A stretch of 64,000 nucleotides of DNA from Stenotrophomonas maltophilia (GCF_004920835.1 NZ_QFHO01000019.1:1-64000), one strand, 5' to 3'. Counted from the first letter of the stretch, positions 8,286-17,622 are shown. The notes: generated by a model not told the origin, from the letters alone. Numbers and translations: made by a program.

Positions 8286-9089
8286 ATGACCCCGCCACTG
8301 ACCGACTTCATCGACCGCGCCCAGCGCCTGTTCGTACTGACCGGCGCTGGTTGCAGTACCGCTTCGGGCATTCCCGATTACCGGGATACCGATGGCCAGT
8401 GGAAACGCACGCCGCCGGTGACTTACCAGGCCTTCATGGGCGAGGCGGCCACCCGCCAGCGCTACTGGGCGCGCAGCCTGCTGGGTTGGCCGCGCTTCGG
8501 CCTGGCCCAGCCCAACGGCACCCACCAGGCCCTGGCCGCGCTGGAAGCGCGCGGCACGCTGCAGGTGCTGCTGACGCAGAATGTGGACGGCCTGCACCAG
8601 CGTGCCGGCAGCCACAACGTCATCGACCTGCACGGCCGTCTGGATCTGGTGCGCTGCATGGGCTGCGAGCGCCGCAGTGGCCGTGAGGAATTCCAACAGC
8701 GCCTGCTGGACGCCAACCCCGGCTGGGACGCGCTGGAGGCCGGCATCGCCCCGGATGGCGACGCCGACCTGGAGACCGATTTCTCCACGTTTGTGGTGCC
8801 CGAGTGCCCGCACTGCAGCGGCGTGTTGAAGCCGGACGTGGTGTTCTTCGGCGAAAACGTGCCGCGTGAACGCGTGGCGGCGGTGCACGATCACCTGCAG
8901 CAGGCCGACGCGGTGCTGGTGGTGGGTTCCTCGCTGATGGTCTATTCCGGTTTCCGCTTCGTGCAGGCCGCAGCCAAGGCGGGGCTGCCGGTAGCCGCGC
9001 TGAACCGTGGCCGCACCCGCGCCGACGACCTGCTGCAGTTCAAGGACGAGCGCGACTGCGCCGAGGCGCTGGCCGGCTGGGTGCGCTGA
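8286..9089 (+). CDS. cobB: NAD-dependent protein deacylase (Sir2 family)
   Basis: A 267-residue sirtuin. Rossmann/NAD motifs are visible: GAGCSTASGIPDYRD near residue 20, and TQNVDGLHQRAG near 97 with the catalytic His in DLHGRLD. Zinc-binding Cys pairs are CMGC near residue 122 and CPHC near 178. The closing motifs KPDVVFFGENVP and VGSSLMVYSG are present. A 40-50 residue insert between the two zinc pairs (PGWDALEAGIAPDGDADLE) is longer than in E. coli CobB. Substrates are unknown. The gene symbol follows common bacterial usage rather than proven orthology. Confidence 0.9.
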   Translation: MTPPLTDFIDRAQRLFVLTGAGCSTASGIPDYRDTDGQWKRTPPVTYQAFMGEAATRQRYWARSLLGWPRFGLAQPNGTHQALAALEARGTLQVLLTQNVDGLHQRAGSHNVIDLHGRLDLVRCMGCERRSGREEFQQRLLDANPGWDALEAGIAPDGDADLETDFSTFVVPECPHCSGVLKPDVVFFGENVPRERVAAVHDHLQQADAVLVVGSSLMVYSGFRFVQAAAKAGLPVAALNRGRTRADDLLQFKDERDCAEALAGWVR

Positions 9090-9196
9090 CCCAGCGTCTG
9101 CGCCTTCCCACGAAACAGCGATCCATCCAGACGGTTGATTCGCAGGCCGTGCGGCGGTGCAATACGCCCCCCCATCCGCTTCTCCCCCGCCTCGCC

Positions 9197-10297
9197 GTGA
9201 CCCAGCTGTTTTCGCCGATCTCGTTCGGCCCCCTGACCCTGTCCAACCGCATCGTCATCGCGCCGATGTGCCAGTACTCCGCCGAAGACGGCCGCGCCAG
9301 CGACTGGCATGCCATGCACCTGGGCAACCTGGCGCAGTCCGGCGCCGGCCTGCTGATCCTGGAAGCCACTGCCGTCGAGCCGCGCGGCCGCATCAGCTGG
9401 GCCGACCTGGGCCTGTGGGACGATGGCACCGAGGCCGCGCTGGCGCAGGTGCTGGCCAGCGTCCGCCGCTGGTCGCCGATGCCGCTGGGCATCCAGTTGG
9501 GCCACGCCGGCCGCAAGGCCTCGGTGAAGCGTCCGTGGGACGGCGGTGGCCAGTTGCCGGCCGACGATGCGCGTGGCTGGGCCACGCTGGCACCGTCGCC
9601 ACTTCCGTTCCATGCCACCGATCCGGCAGCGCAGGAGCTGGACGAAGCCGGCATCGCCGAAATCATCGCCGCCTTCGCCGCCAGTGCGGTGCGCGCCGAG
9701 CGCCTGGGCTTCGAGCTGATCGAGCTGCACGCCGCGCACGGTTACCTGCTGCACCAGTTCCTGTCGCCGCTGAGCAACCGCCGCACCGATGGCTACGGCG
9801 GCTCGCTGCCGAACCGCCTGCGCCTGCTGGTGGAAGTGTTCGACGCGGTGCGTGCGGTGGTGTCCGACAAGGTCGCCGTGGGCGTGCGCATCTCTGCCAG
9901 CGATTGGGTCGATGGCGGCTGGGACCTGGTGCAGAGCGAGGCGCTGGCCCAGGTGCTGGACGCGCGCGGCTGCAACTTCCTGCATGTCTCCAGCGGTGGC
10001 CTGGACGAGCGCCAGAAGATCACCGTCGGCCCCGGTTACCAGGTGCCGTTCGCCGCGGCGATCAAGGCCAAGGTGCGCATGCCGGTGATCGCGGTGGGCA
10101 TGATCACCGAACCGGAACAGGCCGAGTCGATTCTGCGCCACCGCCACGCCGATGCCGTGGCCCTGGCGCGCGGCATCCTCTACGACCCGCGTTGGCCGTG
10201 GCACGCTGCCGCAGCATTGCGCGACAGCGTGGACGCTGCGCCCCAGTACCTGCGCTGTGAGCCACGCGATGCGCGCGGCGTGTTCAAGGCGCGCTGA
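9197..10297 (+). CDS. NADH:flavin oxidoreductase, old yellow enzyme family (YqjM/XenA-like)
   Basis: A 366-residue FMN-dependent ene-reductase TIM barrel. Signatures are SNRIVIAPMCQYSAEDG at the N-terminus (the Cys of the YqjM/XenA subclass), QLGHAGRKAS, ELHAAHGYLLHQFLSPL in the middle with the substrate-binding His pair, and YGGSLPNR. It reduces activated C=C bonds of enals, enones or nitro compounds. GTG 9197 is chosen because homologous proteins begin at this point; ATG 9149 would add 16 Pro/Arg-rich residues. Stands alone after the sirtuin gene. Confidence 0.9.
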   Translation: MTQLFSPISFGPLTLSNRIVIAPMCQYSAEDGRASDWHAMHLGNLAQSGAGLLILEATAVEPRGRISWADLGLWDDGTEAALAQVLASVRRWSPMPLGIQLGHAGRKASVKRPWDGGGQLPADDARGWATLAPSPLPFHATDPAAQELDEAGIAEIIAAFAASAVRAERLGFELIELHAAHGYLLHQFLSPLSNRRTDGYGGSLPNRLRLLVEVFDAVRAVVSDKVAVGVRISASDWVDGGWDLVQSEALAQVLDARGCNFLHVSSGGLDERQKITVGPGYQVPFAAAIKAKVRMPVIAVGMITEPEQAESILRHRHADAVALARGILYDPRWPWHAAAALRDSVDAAPQYLRCEPRDARGVFKAR

Positions 10298-10490
10298 CGC
10301 AATCTGCGAGCGCATTGTGACGCTTCAGGATGCAGGGGATCTACGCGGCGGCGAGTTGCGGCATAGCCTGTCGCAACGAACTAGGAATGATTGCGGATAC
10401 CACTTTATGTGAATGACACCTCATTGCGCTGGGTGCGGACATTGCAACGTTGAGCTGCACACACGGTTGTGCAGCCAATGGAGAAACGCA

Positions 10491-10991
10491 ATGAAACCCA
10501 TGATGCTGGTTGTTCTGCTCTCGGCTTTCTCACTGCCTCTATCAATGCCTGCCGTCGCAGGTGATGACGTGGTGAGTGTCACCGGGGCGGAGAATGTCTC
10601 GCTCATGCACGCCCCTGTGAACTCGCGGGGGCGGCTTGATCTTCACATGATCGAGCTCTCTCCCGAATCCCCACTGATGTTGCTTTCACCCCTTGCGCGC
10701 AAGCAGTTTGTCGATTCGCTGGTGTTTGGAGATCGGGGACTGGCCAGCTTCAGCTACGAGCCCATCGTCTCCGAACTGAGTGCAGGTGAAGCCTATCGGC
10801 TCCTGTCACTCTTCGGGGCACAGCGCGCAATTGTGCACATCCCGGGATTGCGGCAGGAGTCGGAAGCGGATCATGTGGTCGTGCAGTCGGCCAATCCAAA
10901 CCCGGTATTCGAAGATTATCCGGGCTACGCCTGTTCAGGGCGTGCGACCTGTTCAACCTCCATGAGCAGCATCTGCATGTCGAGTTGCTGA
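10491..10991 (+). CDS. Secreted protein with Cys-rich C-terminal tail, unknown function
   Basis: A 166-residue protein I do not recognise. Residues 1-24 form a Sec signal peptide (hydrophobic core, then MPAVAG). The mature domain is mixed alpha/beta. The only four cysteines of the protein lie in the last 20 residues (ACSGRATCSTSMSSICMSSC), which is unusual and suggests disulfides or a crosslinked or modified tail. Start ATG 10491 has GGAG 9 bases upstream. Codon use and GC are lower than in flanking genes. The next gene starts 5 bases after the stop, so the two form a unit. Confidence 0.75.
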   Translation: MKPMMLVVLLSAFSLPLSMPAVAGDDVVSVTGAENVSLMHAPVNSRGRLDLHMIELSPESPLMLLSPLARKQFVDSLVFGDRGLASFSYEPIVSELSAGEAYRLLSLFGAQRAIVHIPGLRQESEADHVVVQSANPNPVFEDYPGYACSGRATCSTSMSSICMSSC

Positions 10992-10995
10992 TCGC

Positions 10996-11847
10996 ATGAT
11001 TGGTCGCATGCTGCTTTGGTGTTTGCTGCTGCCCACAAGTACGTGGGCAGCAACTCCAGTAGACGCTCAACTGCGTGAAATGGACCGGGAGATGTTGGCC
11101 GCTGGCGCTTCAGACCGAGTCGAGAAGCTGGTGGATGGCTATTCGTCATGGGAGTCTTCCAGACCATCAGGGGATGGTTGCGGCAGTTTGAGCGATCTGG
11201 ACCTTGAGGCCGCGTTCCGCGCCAGCTTCTACATCTCAATGTACGTTGGAGACGAGAAATGGCTTGGCAAGGTCCGATGCATTCATGCGGAACTGGGGCG
11301 GAGAGGTATTGCCACAGAGACAACGCACCGGAAAATGCACGCGGTTCTGGTGCAGGTTCGACATTTTGCTGAGGCCAATGAGCTGCGTGAGATGGCGTCA
11401 TTGCGTGTAGATGAACTTCCCGAGATAGAGCGGAACGCGCCTGGCCAGCAGGGCGTTCTCCACCCTCTTGCGAGTGGAAAGCTGGAATGGCGGGGGTGGA
11501 CGTACAGGGAGGGATTGGAGGTGGTCGCCTATGTCAGTCCGGCATGCGCTCCCTCGCGACGCGCGATGCACGTGATCATGAACGAACCAGAATGGACATG
11601 GATTCGATCCAGCGTGCGCTTTGTCGTGCGTCGATCTCCTGCATGGCCGCAGCCGGGTGTCAGCGAGTGGAACAGAAGCAATCCCTCTCATCCCATGTTG
11701 CTCCAAGCGGGGCCCGCGGGCTGGAAAGAACTGGATGTCCATGAAACTCCGGTATTCCATGTTTTCAGGAATGGGCTGCGCCTGCGCACCCTGACAGGAT
11801 GGGCAGAGGCCAGTGCTCACCTGATGAGCCTGAAGGAGAGTTTCTGA
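10996..11847 (+). CDS. Periplasmic thioredoxin-fold-like protein, unknown function
   Basis: A 283-residue protein with a short signal peptide (LLWCLLLPTSTWA, residues 6-18). The N-terminal 150 residues are predicted helical with no recognised domain. The C-terminal 110 residues read like a thioredoxin fold: a beta strand followed by YVSPACAPSRRAM (position of the CxxC, but with C-x-x-S), then a cis-Pro-like ETPVFHVFRNG and LTGW at the end. So it is probably a monothiol or non-redox member. An alternative start is ATG 11008. Translationally close to the Cys-tailed secreted protein upstream. Lower GC than its neighbours suggests acquisition. Confidence 0.65.
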   Translation: MIGRMLLWCLLLPTSTWAATPVDAQLREMDREMLAAGASDRVEKLVDGYSSWESSRPSGDGCGSLSDLDLEAAFRASFYISMYVGDEKWLGKVRCIHAELGRRGIATETTHRKMHAVLVQVRHFAEANELREMASLRVDELPEIERNAPGQQGVLHPLASGKLEWRGWTYREGLEVVAYVSPACAPSRRAMHVIMNEPEWTWIRSSVRFVVRRSPAWPQPGVSEWNRSNPSHPMLLQAGPAGWKELDVHETPVFHVFRNGLRLRTLTGWAEASAHLMSLKESF

Positions 11848-11873
11848 CCGCGAAGGCCCTCCGCTCTTCCCCG

Positions 11874-12785
11874 TCACACCCGCCAGGCCGGCGCGATGCC
11901 AGCCTGCAGGTGCTCGAACAGCGCGCGGATCTTGGCGGTGAAGTCGCGACGGTCGCTGACGCAGAAATAGACTTCCATCGGCTCCGGTCGCCACGCGGTA
12001 TCGGCGCCGAACACCGCCTGCAGGCGGCCATCGCGCAGGTACGGCTCGGCCACGAACGCAGCCAGCCGGGTGATGCCGGCACCGGCCGCCGCCAGCGTCG
12101 CCAACGCGTCGATGTCATCGCAGACCATGCTCGGCGGCAGCGCGGTGCCCACGCGCTGGCCATCCTTCAGCAGGCCCCAGCGCAGCGGCCGGCCGTCGGT
12201 GGGAAAGCGGTGCAGCAGACCGCGATGGCCGCTCAGGTCGGAGGGTAGCTGCGGCGTGCCATGTGCCTTCAGATAGGCCGGTGAGGCACAGAACACGAAG
12301 GGCACGCGCGCCAGTTGCCGCGCGACCACGCCGTCCTCCAGCTGCGCACCGATGCGGATGCTGGCATCCACCGCCTCCGGACCATGCTGCACGGCGCGGT
12401 CGGTCAGCCGCAGCTCCAGCTGCAGTTGCGGGTAGCGCTGCTGCAGCGAAGGCAGCAACGGCGCAAGCACGTGGCGACCGAACGCGCTGCTGCTGGCGAT
12501 GCGCAGCGGTCCGGCCGGTTCGATGTCACCGGAGGTGACCATCGCCTGCGCGCGTGCCAGGTCGGCTTCGATGTGGCGCACCTGCGCCAGGTACAGCGCG
12601 CCGGCCTCGCTGAGGGCCAGCTGGCGCGTACTTCGGTTCAGCAACCGTACGCCCAGATGCGCCTCCAGCCGGTTGATGTTCTGGCCGACTGCGGTGGCGC
12701 TGATGCCAAGGATGCGGGCCGCAGCGGCAATGCTGCCGGTCTCTGCGGTGCGGGTGAAGCTGCGGATCAGTTGCAACAGGTTCAT
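11874..12785 (-). CDS. LysR family transcriptional regulator
   Basis: A 303-residue LysR regulator. The N-terminal winged HTH covers residues 1-60 (TAETGSIAAAARILGIS, then NINRLEAHLGVRLLNRSTR). A type 2 periplasmic-binding-like effector domain follows from about residue 90 (GPLRIASSSAFGRHVL onward). It resembles the CrgA/DmlR-like subgroup. Divergent from purU with about 115 bases between, so it may regulate purU or itself, though nothing in the sequence names the effector. ATG 12785 is chosen; ATG 12803 (MASWSV) is equally possible. Confidence 0.9.
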   Translation of the reverse strand: MNLLQLIRSFTRTAETGSIAAAARILGISATAVGQNINRLEAHLGVRLLNRSTRQLALSEAGALYLAQVRHIEADLARAQAMVTSGDIEPAGPLRIASSSAFGRHVLAPLLPSLQQRYPQLQLELRLTDRAVQHGPEAVDASIRIGAQLEDGVVARQLARVPFVFCASPAYLKAHGTPQLPSDLSGHRGLLHRFPTDGRPLRWGLLKDGQRVGTALPPSMVCDDIDALATLAAAGAGITRLAAFVAEPYLRDGRLQAVFGADTAWRPEPMEVYFCVSDRRDFTAKIRALFEHLQAGIAPAWRV

Positions 12786-12899
12786 GACCGACCAGCTTGC
12801 CATGGAGAAACCCAAGTATCGCTTGGGACTGAACCAAGCAGGTCGGTTGCATCGGTGACCATCGATCCGGCAGGCATGTCGCTGCCCTACACTCGGAAG

Positions 12900-13751
12900 A
12901 TGCGCCCCGATTCCATCCTCACCCTGTCCTGCCCCGACCGTACCGGCATCGTCTACCGCGTGTCCGGCCTGTTGTTCGACCACGGCTGCAACATCCTCGA
13001 CGCCCAGCAGTTCGGCGACGAGGAAAGCGGCCGCTTCTTCCTGCGCGTGCACTTCGACCGCGATGCCAGCCTGCCGTTGGAGACCGTACACGCCGCCATG
13101 GCTACGCTCGCCGCCGGCTTCGGCATGGACTGGCAACTGCACGATGGCCGACGCCGCGCACGATTGCTGGTGCTGGTCAGCAAGCAGGGGCACTGCCTCA
13201 ACGACCTGCTGTTCCGCGCCCACAGCGGCCAGCTGAAGGTCGACATCGCGGCGGTGGCGTCCAACCATGCCGACTTCGCAGCGCTGGCCGCGTCCTACCA
13301 GGTGCCGTTCCATCACCTGCCGGTGACCGCCGATACGCGTGCGGTGCAGGAGCAGCAGATCATCGACCTGGTCGAACGCGAGCGCATCGACCTGGTAGTG
13401 CTGGCGCGCTACATGCAGATCCTGTCACCCACGCTGTGCCGCGCCCTGGCCGGTCGTGCGATCAACATCCACCACAGCTTCCTGCCCAGCTTCAAGGGTG
13501 CGCAGCCGTACCACCAGGCGCACGCGCGCGGCGTCAAGATCATCGGCGCCACCGCGCACTACGTCACCGAGGATCTGGACGAAGGCCCGATCATCGAACA
13601 GGACGTGGCCCGCGTGGACCACGCGATGGCACCGCGCGAACTGGTGCGGCTGGGCAGCGATACCGAATCGCTGGTGCTGGCACGCGCCGTGCGCCGGCAT
13701 GTGGAGCACCGCATCCTGCTCAACGGGCACCGCACGGTGGTGTTCAGGTAG
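12900..13751 (+). CDS. purU: Formyltetrahydrofolate deformylase
   Basis: A 283-residue PurU that hydrolyses 10-formyl-THF to THF and formate, balancing one-carbon pools for purine synthesis. An N-terminal ACT domain begins at ILTLSCPDRTGIVYRVS. The formyltransferase domain carries the catalytic set: INIHHSFLPSFKG near residue 186 (Asn-His) and VTEDLDEGPII near 222 (Asp). ATG 12900 is preferred; ATG 12876 adds eight residues. A GTAG palindrome pair follows the stop. Confidence 0.95.
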   Translation: MRPDSILTLSCPDRTGIVYRVSGLLFDHGCNILDAQQFGDEESGRFFLRVHFDRDASLPLETVHAAMATLAAGFGMDWQLHDGRRRARLLVLVSKQGHCLNDLLFRAHSGQLKVDIAAVASNHADFAALAASYQVPFHHLPVTADTRAVQEQQIIDLVERERIDLVVLARYMQILSPTLCRALAGRAINIHHSFLPSFKGAQPYHQAHARGVKIIGATAHYVTEDLDEGPIIEQDVARVDHAMAPRELVRLGSDTESLVLARAVRRHVEHRILLNGHRTVVFR

Positions 13752-13784
13752 ATCCGACAAGAATGCCTGCACATGCGGGCTCCG

Positions 13785-13849
13785 GTAGTGCCGGCCGCTG
13801 GCCGGCAGCCACGGAACCTGTGCAGATGCCGGCCAGCGGCCGGCACTAC
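13785..13849. repeat. Inverted pair of GTAG palindromes
   Basis: GTAGTGCCGGCC-type unit at 13785-13807 and an inverted copy at 13827-13849, separated by 19 bases, GTAG ends outward. Between the convergent purU and pncA. Confidence 0.9.
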
Positions 13850-13872
13850 CGTCGGTCCCTTCCGGGTCGAAA

Positions 13873-14499
13873 CTACAGAATCGCGATCCCCGCCTTGCCC
13901 AGCGCCTCGCGCACCATCGCGTCGTTGGCTTCGGTCACCGGCTTGGTCAGCTCCCACAGGAATTTCACCCGGAAGCCGGACTTCACCGCGTCCTGCGCGC
14001 TCCACAGCACGCAGTAGTCGCGGGCCAGGCCGCACACGTGCACCTCGCGGATGCCACGCTCGTGCAGCCAACCGGCCAGGCCGGTGGCGGGACGAGTACC
14101 GTCGGGCCCGTGGTTCTCGCGGAAGGCACTGTACGAATCCACTTGCTGGCGGGTGCCCTTGCGCAGGATAAGGTCGGCCACGGTCCAGTCCACATCCGGG
14201 TGCAAGGCGGCACCCGCGCTGCCCTGCACGCAGTGGTCCGGCCACAGGGTCTGCGGCTGCGCGTGCAGCAGGATGGTTTCGAACGGGCGCTGGCCGGGAT
14301 GCTGGCTGGCAAACGAGGCATGGTCGGCCGGGTGCCAGTCCTGTGTCGCTACCACGGTGCCGTAGCGGCGCTGCGCCAGCAGATCAGCAATCGGTGCCAC
14401 CAGCGCATCGCCCTGATCGCAGGCCAGCGCACCGCCGGGCATGAAGTCCGGCTGCAGGTCGATCACCAGCAGGGCGACATCGGCGGGCAGGGCGGTCAT
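13873..14499 (-). CDS. pncA: Nicotinamidase
   Basis: A 208-residue isochorismatase-fold nicotinamidase that converts nicotinamide to nicotinate for NAD salvage. The catalytic triad is visible: Asp in DLQPDFMPGGAL near residue 15, Lys in LRKGT near residue 113, and Cys in CGLARDYCV near 163. The metal-binding segment DWHPADHASF is also present. ATG 14499 starts just before the first strand; upstream in-frame starts lack homology. Convergent with purU. Confidence 0.95.
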   Translation of the reverse strand: MTALPADVALLVIDLQPDFMPGGALACDQGDALVAPIADLLAQRRYGTVVATQDWHPADHASFASQHPGQRPFETILLHAQPQTLWPDHCVQGSAGAALHPDVDWTVADLILRKGTRQQVDSYSAFRENHGPDGTRPATGLAGWLHERGIREVHVCGLARDYCVLWSAQDAVKSGFRVKFLWELTKPVTEANDAMVREALGKAGIAIL

Positions 14500-14554
14500 G
14501 GCAGTTCCGGTACAACAGAAGGGGCGACCAGCGTGGCCGCCCCATGCCCACACG

Positions 14555-15226
14555 TCAATCGCCCTGCGGCGTCTCAGCGTCCTGCCCGTAGTACAGCAGG
14601 CCGATCTTGATCCGTTCGCGGCCGTTCTCGCGGCGGTGGCGGTTGGCATCGCGCAGCGAGTACACGCAGCCGCAGTATTCCTGCTGGTAGAACTGCTCGC
14701 GCTTGCTGATCTCTACCATGCGGCTGGCGCCGCCGCCCTTGCGCCAGTTGTAATCCCAGTACTGCAGGCCTTCATAGCGGGATGCAGCGCGGATGCCACA
14801 GTCGTTGATCTGCGTCATGTTCTTCCAGCGCGAAATGCCCAGCGACGAACTGATGGTGTCGTAGCCGTGCTCGTGCGCATACAGCGCGGTGCGCTCGAAA
14901 CGCATGTCGAAGCACATCGTGCAGCGGATACCACGCTCGGGCTCGTTCTCCATGCCGCGTGCACGACTGAACCAGTTGTCCGTGTCGTAGTCGCAGTCGA
15001 TGAATGGAATGTTGTGCTGTTCGGCGAAGCGGATGTTTTCCTGCTTTCGCAGTTCGTATTCCTTCACCGGATGGATGTTGGGGTTGTAGAAGAAGATCGC
15101 GTAGTCGATCCCGGAGGCGGTGATCGCCTCCATTACTTCGCCCGAACAGGGCGCGCAGCACGAATGCAGCAGCAGGCGCTTGCCGTCGGCGGGCAGGGTC
15201 AGGGTGGGGCGTTGGAGCTCGGTCAT
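14555..15226 (-). CDS. queH: Epoxyqueuosine reductase QueH
   Basis: A 223-residue QueH (formerly DUF208), the non-QueG enzyme for the last step of queuosine synthesis in tRNA. Cysteine motifs expected for iron-sulfur and metal binding are present: SCCAPCSG near residue 23, [10 protein letters not shown] near residue 100, and YCGCVYS near 187. The conserved [16 protein letters not shown] stretch is clear. ATG 15226 gives the normal length. The gene lies 55 bases upstream of pncA on the same strand and may be cotranscribed with it. Confidence 0.95.
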   Translation of the reverse strand: MTELQRPTLTLPADGKRLLLHSCCAPCSGEVMEAITASGIDYAIFFYNPNIHPVKEYELRKQENIRFAEQHNIPFIDCDYDTDNWFSRARGMENEPERGIRCTMCFDMRFERTALYAHEHGYDTISSSLGISRWKNMTQINDCGIRAASRYEGLQYWDYNWRKGGGASRMVEISKREQFYQQEYCGCVYSLRDANRHRRENGRERIKIGLLYYGQDAETPQGD

Positions 15227-15744
15227 CGTCAGGTACCGCATGGACCGCCGGCAACGGCGGTGGCCCATGCATCAGCGCGTGGGTGAACAGGTCTGGCCGG
15301 ATACCGTGAAAAGGACGCGCGCGGCGGCATCGCCTGCACGCGCAGGACGACGACGGCCCCGGCAACCTCCCCGCGGAGATTCCAGGTCGAGTCAGGGGAC
15401 GGTCGTGTCCCCTGGCCGGGGCCGGTATTCGGGCTGATGGACACGGGCCGCAGCCCACCTACTACCTGCCGCTTCCCAGGCGCGAGCCCAGTGCTGTTGG
15501 CAGGATTCGTTTCCATTCACCGCTGCGGGGCAGCTCCGGAATGGGCGCGCAAGGCGCCTTCACCGGATTCCCGTTTAAATCCCTGCCGCCATCAACGCCA
15601 CGGCAGGGATACCTTCGGCATGCCCACGGTGGACGCGTTGGCGGCAATGGTCAAGGCCCAATGAAAGTGCAGGGCTGTGGCTCGTTTCTCAGGCTGTGAG
15701 AGCGCCTCTTGCCATACTGGGCACCGACAGACGGGAGGTGGCTC
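15227..15744. other. Gap of about 500 bases with nested hairpins
   Basis: No convincing gene. A nested inverted repeat spans 15355-15423: outer arms GGCCCCGG / CCGGGGCC and an inner perfect hairpin CAGGGGAC / GTCCCCTG at 15393-15414. A second hairpin (ATCCCTGCCG / CGGCAGGGAT) lies at 15580-15609, followed on the minus strand by a TTTAAA run, so it may end a minus-strand transcript. The minus strand from about 15700 to 15592 reads as an open tail (TIAANASTVGMPKVSLPWR then stop), perhaps a gene remnant. Confidence 0.5.
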
Positions 15745-17622
15745 GTGGCGGCGAAGTACTGCGATCTGGTCATGAAAGGTGGCATCACCAGCGGCATCGT
15801 GTACCCCAATGCGGTACTGGCGCTGGCCCGCGAATATCGCTTCAAGAGCATCGGCGGCACCTCGGCCGGCGCCATCGCCGCGGCGGTGGCAGCGGCAGCG
15901 GCGTGCGGTGATCGTCGGCAGCAGGCGGGTGAACACCTGTCCGGCGACGCAGGCTACAGCGGGTTGTCGGCGGTGTCGGCGCAGCTGTCGCGGCGCGGCT
16001 TCATCTACAGCCTGTTCCAGCCAGCGCGAGGCGCTCGTGCGGCGTATCGGCTGCTGGTGGTGCTGACCGGTAATGCCCGCCTGCCGCACAAGCTGCTGTG
16101 CCTGGCCGTTGCCGTGTTCGAGATCGCGCCACTGGAGGTGTTGGTGTCGCTGGCGCTGCTGTTGGGCCTGGGCTGGTGGGGCGGTGGCTGGAGCGGCGTG
16201 GCCGCCACGCTGCTGCCGTCGCTGCTGTGCGCTTATGGTGCCGGCGTGGCCGGCGCCGCGCTGCGGGTGGCGCGGGTGGCGCGGCGCAATCTGCTGGGCC
16301 TGTGCAGCGGCCTCGGCCGCGACGCGCGCAATCCGGCATTGACCGAGTGGCTGCACGAGTGCCTGCAGCAGTTGTCAGGCAAGCCGCTGGATGCACCGCT
16401 CACCTTCGCCGACCTGCACGATGCGCCGCGCTATGCCGGTGAGCCGGACAGCCCGCATGCGATCAGCCTGCAGATGATCACCACCTGCGTGTCGCATAAC
16501 GAACCGCGCACGCTGCCGTTGGGTGGGGCGCAGTTCTGGTTCCTGCGCGAGGAGTTCGAACAGCTGTTTCCGGCCAGTGTGGTGCAGTGGATGGTCGACC
16601 GTGCCGGCCCACCGCGCGAGGTTGAAGGCCGCAACTACTACCATCTGCCGCAGGGCGCGTCGCTGCCGGTACTGGTGGCCACGCGCATGAGCCTCAGCTT
16701 CCCGCTGCTGATCAGCGCGGTGCCGCTGCATGAGCCCTCGCGTCGCGAACGTCGCTGCGAGCCGACGTCGACGGCTGCAGATGAGGGCGGGCAGAACGTG
16801 GCCGACAGCATGGAAGGGCTGACCAGTGCCGGGCAGACCTGCGGCCCGGTGATCACCGCGTTCCGGATCTGCTGGTTCTCCGATGGTGGCATCAGCAGCA
16901 ACTTCCCGATCCACCTGTTCGATGCCGCGTTGCCGCGCTGGCCGACCTTCGCCATCAATCTGGTCTACCCGCAGCATGCCGAAGAGATGAGCCACGGCAG
17001 CAGTGGCCGCCAGGCGCTGGAACACGCCGTGTTCCTGCCCACCGAGAACCGCCACGGTTGGCAGCGGACCTACCAGTCGATCGCCACACCGCTGGCCGCT
17101 GCGGAGCTGGGCCGTTTCCTGTTCGCGGTGGTGGCGACCATGCAGAACTGGCGCGACCTGCTGCAGGCGCGTGCACCGGGCTACCGCGACCGCATCGTGC
17201 ACGTCAGCCTGCAGGGCGACGAGGGCGGCATGAACCTGGACATGCCGCAGGAGGTGCTGACCCGCATCGCCGACAAGGGCAGCCTGGCCGGTGCACGGTT
17301 CTGTTCGTTCTCGTTCGAGAACCACTACTGGATCCGCTGGCGCAACCTGGCCTCGGCCTACCAGCGCTACACGCTGGAAGTGGCGCGTACCGATGACCCG
17401 GCGCAGCAGGTACTGGCCTACCGTGCTGCGTACGCGATGGTTGCCAGCGGCCAGCCGACGCCGCCGTCGTACAAGCTGGGCTCGGAAGACAAGCGGCTGG
17501 CCTCGCAGCAGCTGTGGGGATTGATGGTCGAGCAGGGACGCAGCTGGTACGACCTGGGCCCGGACCTCACCGATGGCGCGCCGCGCCCGCTGCCGCAGAT
17601 GAAAGTGACGCCGATCTATTGA
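15745..17622 (+). CDS. Patatin-like phospholipase with internal membrane segments
   Basis: A 625-residue patatin. The oxyanion-hole motif is KGGITSGIVYP at about residues 10-20, the nucleophile elbow G-T-S-A-G near residue 39 in SIGGTSAGAI, and the catalytic Asp in FSDGGISSNFP near 388, so the Ser-Asp dyad is intact. Hydrophobic stretches around residues 110-185 (LLLGLGWWGGG, AAALLPSLL-type) look membrane-associated and interrupt the fold, giving a protein longer than a minimal patatin. GTG 15745 is chosen because GGGAGGTGG lies 4-5 bases upstream; ATG 15709 lacks a site. Followed at 130 bases by a receiver-domain gene. It could be a toxin-like effector or a lipid-remodelling enzyme. Confidence 0.82.
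   Translation: MAAKYCDLVMKGGITSGIVYPNAVLALAREYRFKSIGGTSAGAIAAAVAAAAACGDRRQQAGEHLSGDAGYSGLSAVSAQLSRRGFIYSLFQPARGARAAYRLLVVLTGNARLPHKLLCLAVAVFEIAPLEVLVSLALLLGLGWWGGGWSGVAATLLPSLLCAYGAGVAGAALRVARVARRNLLGLCSGLGRDARNPALTEWLHECLQQLSGKPLDAPLTFADLHDAPRYAGEPDSPHAISLQMITTCVSHNEPRTLPLGGAQFWFLREEFEQLFPASVVQWMVDRAGPPREVEGRNYYHLPQGASLPVLVATRMSLSFPLLISAVPLHEPSRRERRCEPTSTAADEGGQNVADSMEGLTSAGQTCGPVITAFRICWFSDGGISSNFPIHLFDAALPRWPTFAINLVYPQHAEEMSHGSSGRQALEHAVFLPTENRHGWQRTYQSIATPLAAAELGRFLFAVVATMQNWRDLLQARAPGYRDRIVHVSLQGDEGGMNLDMPQEVLTRIADKGSLAGARFCSFSFENHYWIRWRNLASAYQRYTLEVARTDDPAQQVLAYRAAYAMVASGQPTPPSYKLGSEDKRLASQQLWGLMVEQGRSWYDLGPDLTDGAPRPLPQMKVTPIY

Noticed and set aside
13559-14245. Minus-strand open frame overlapping pncA and purU
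   Set aside because: Out of frame with pncA, contains GTAG repeat translation and Arg-rich shadow sequence.
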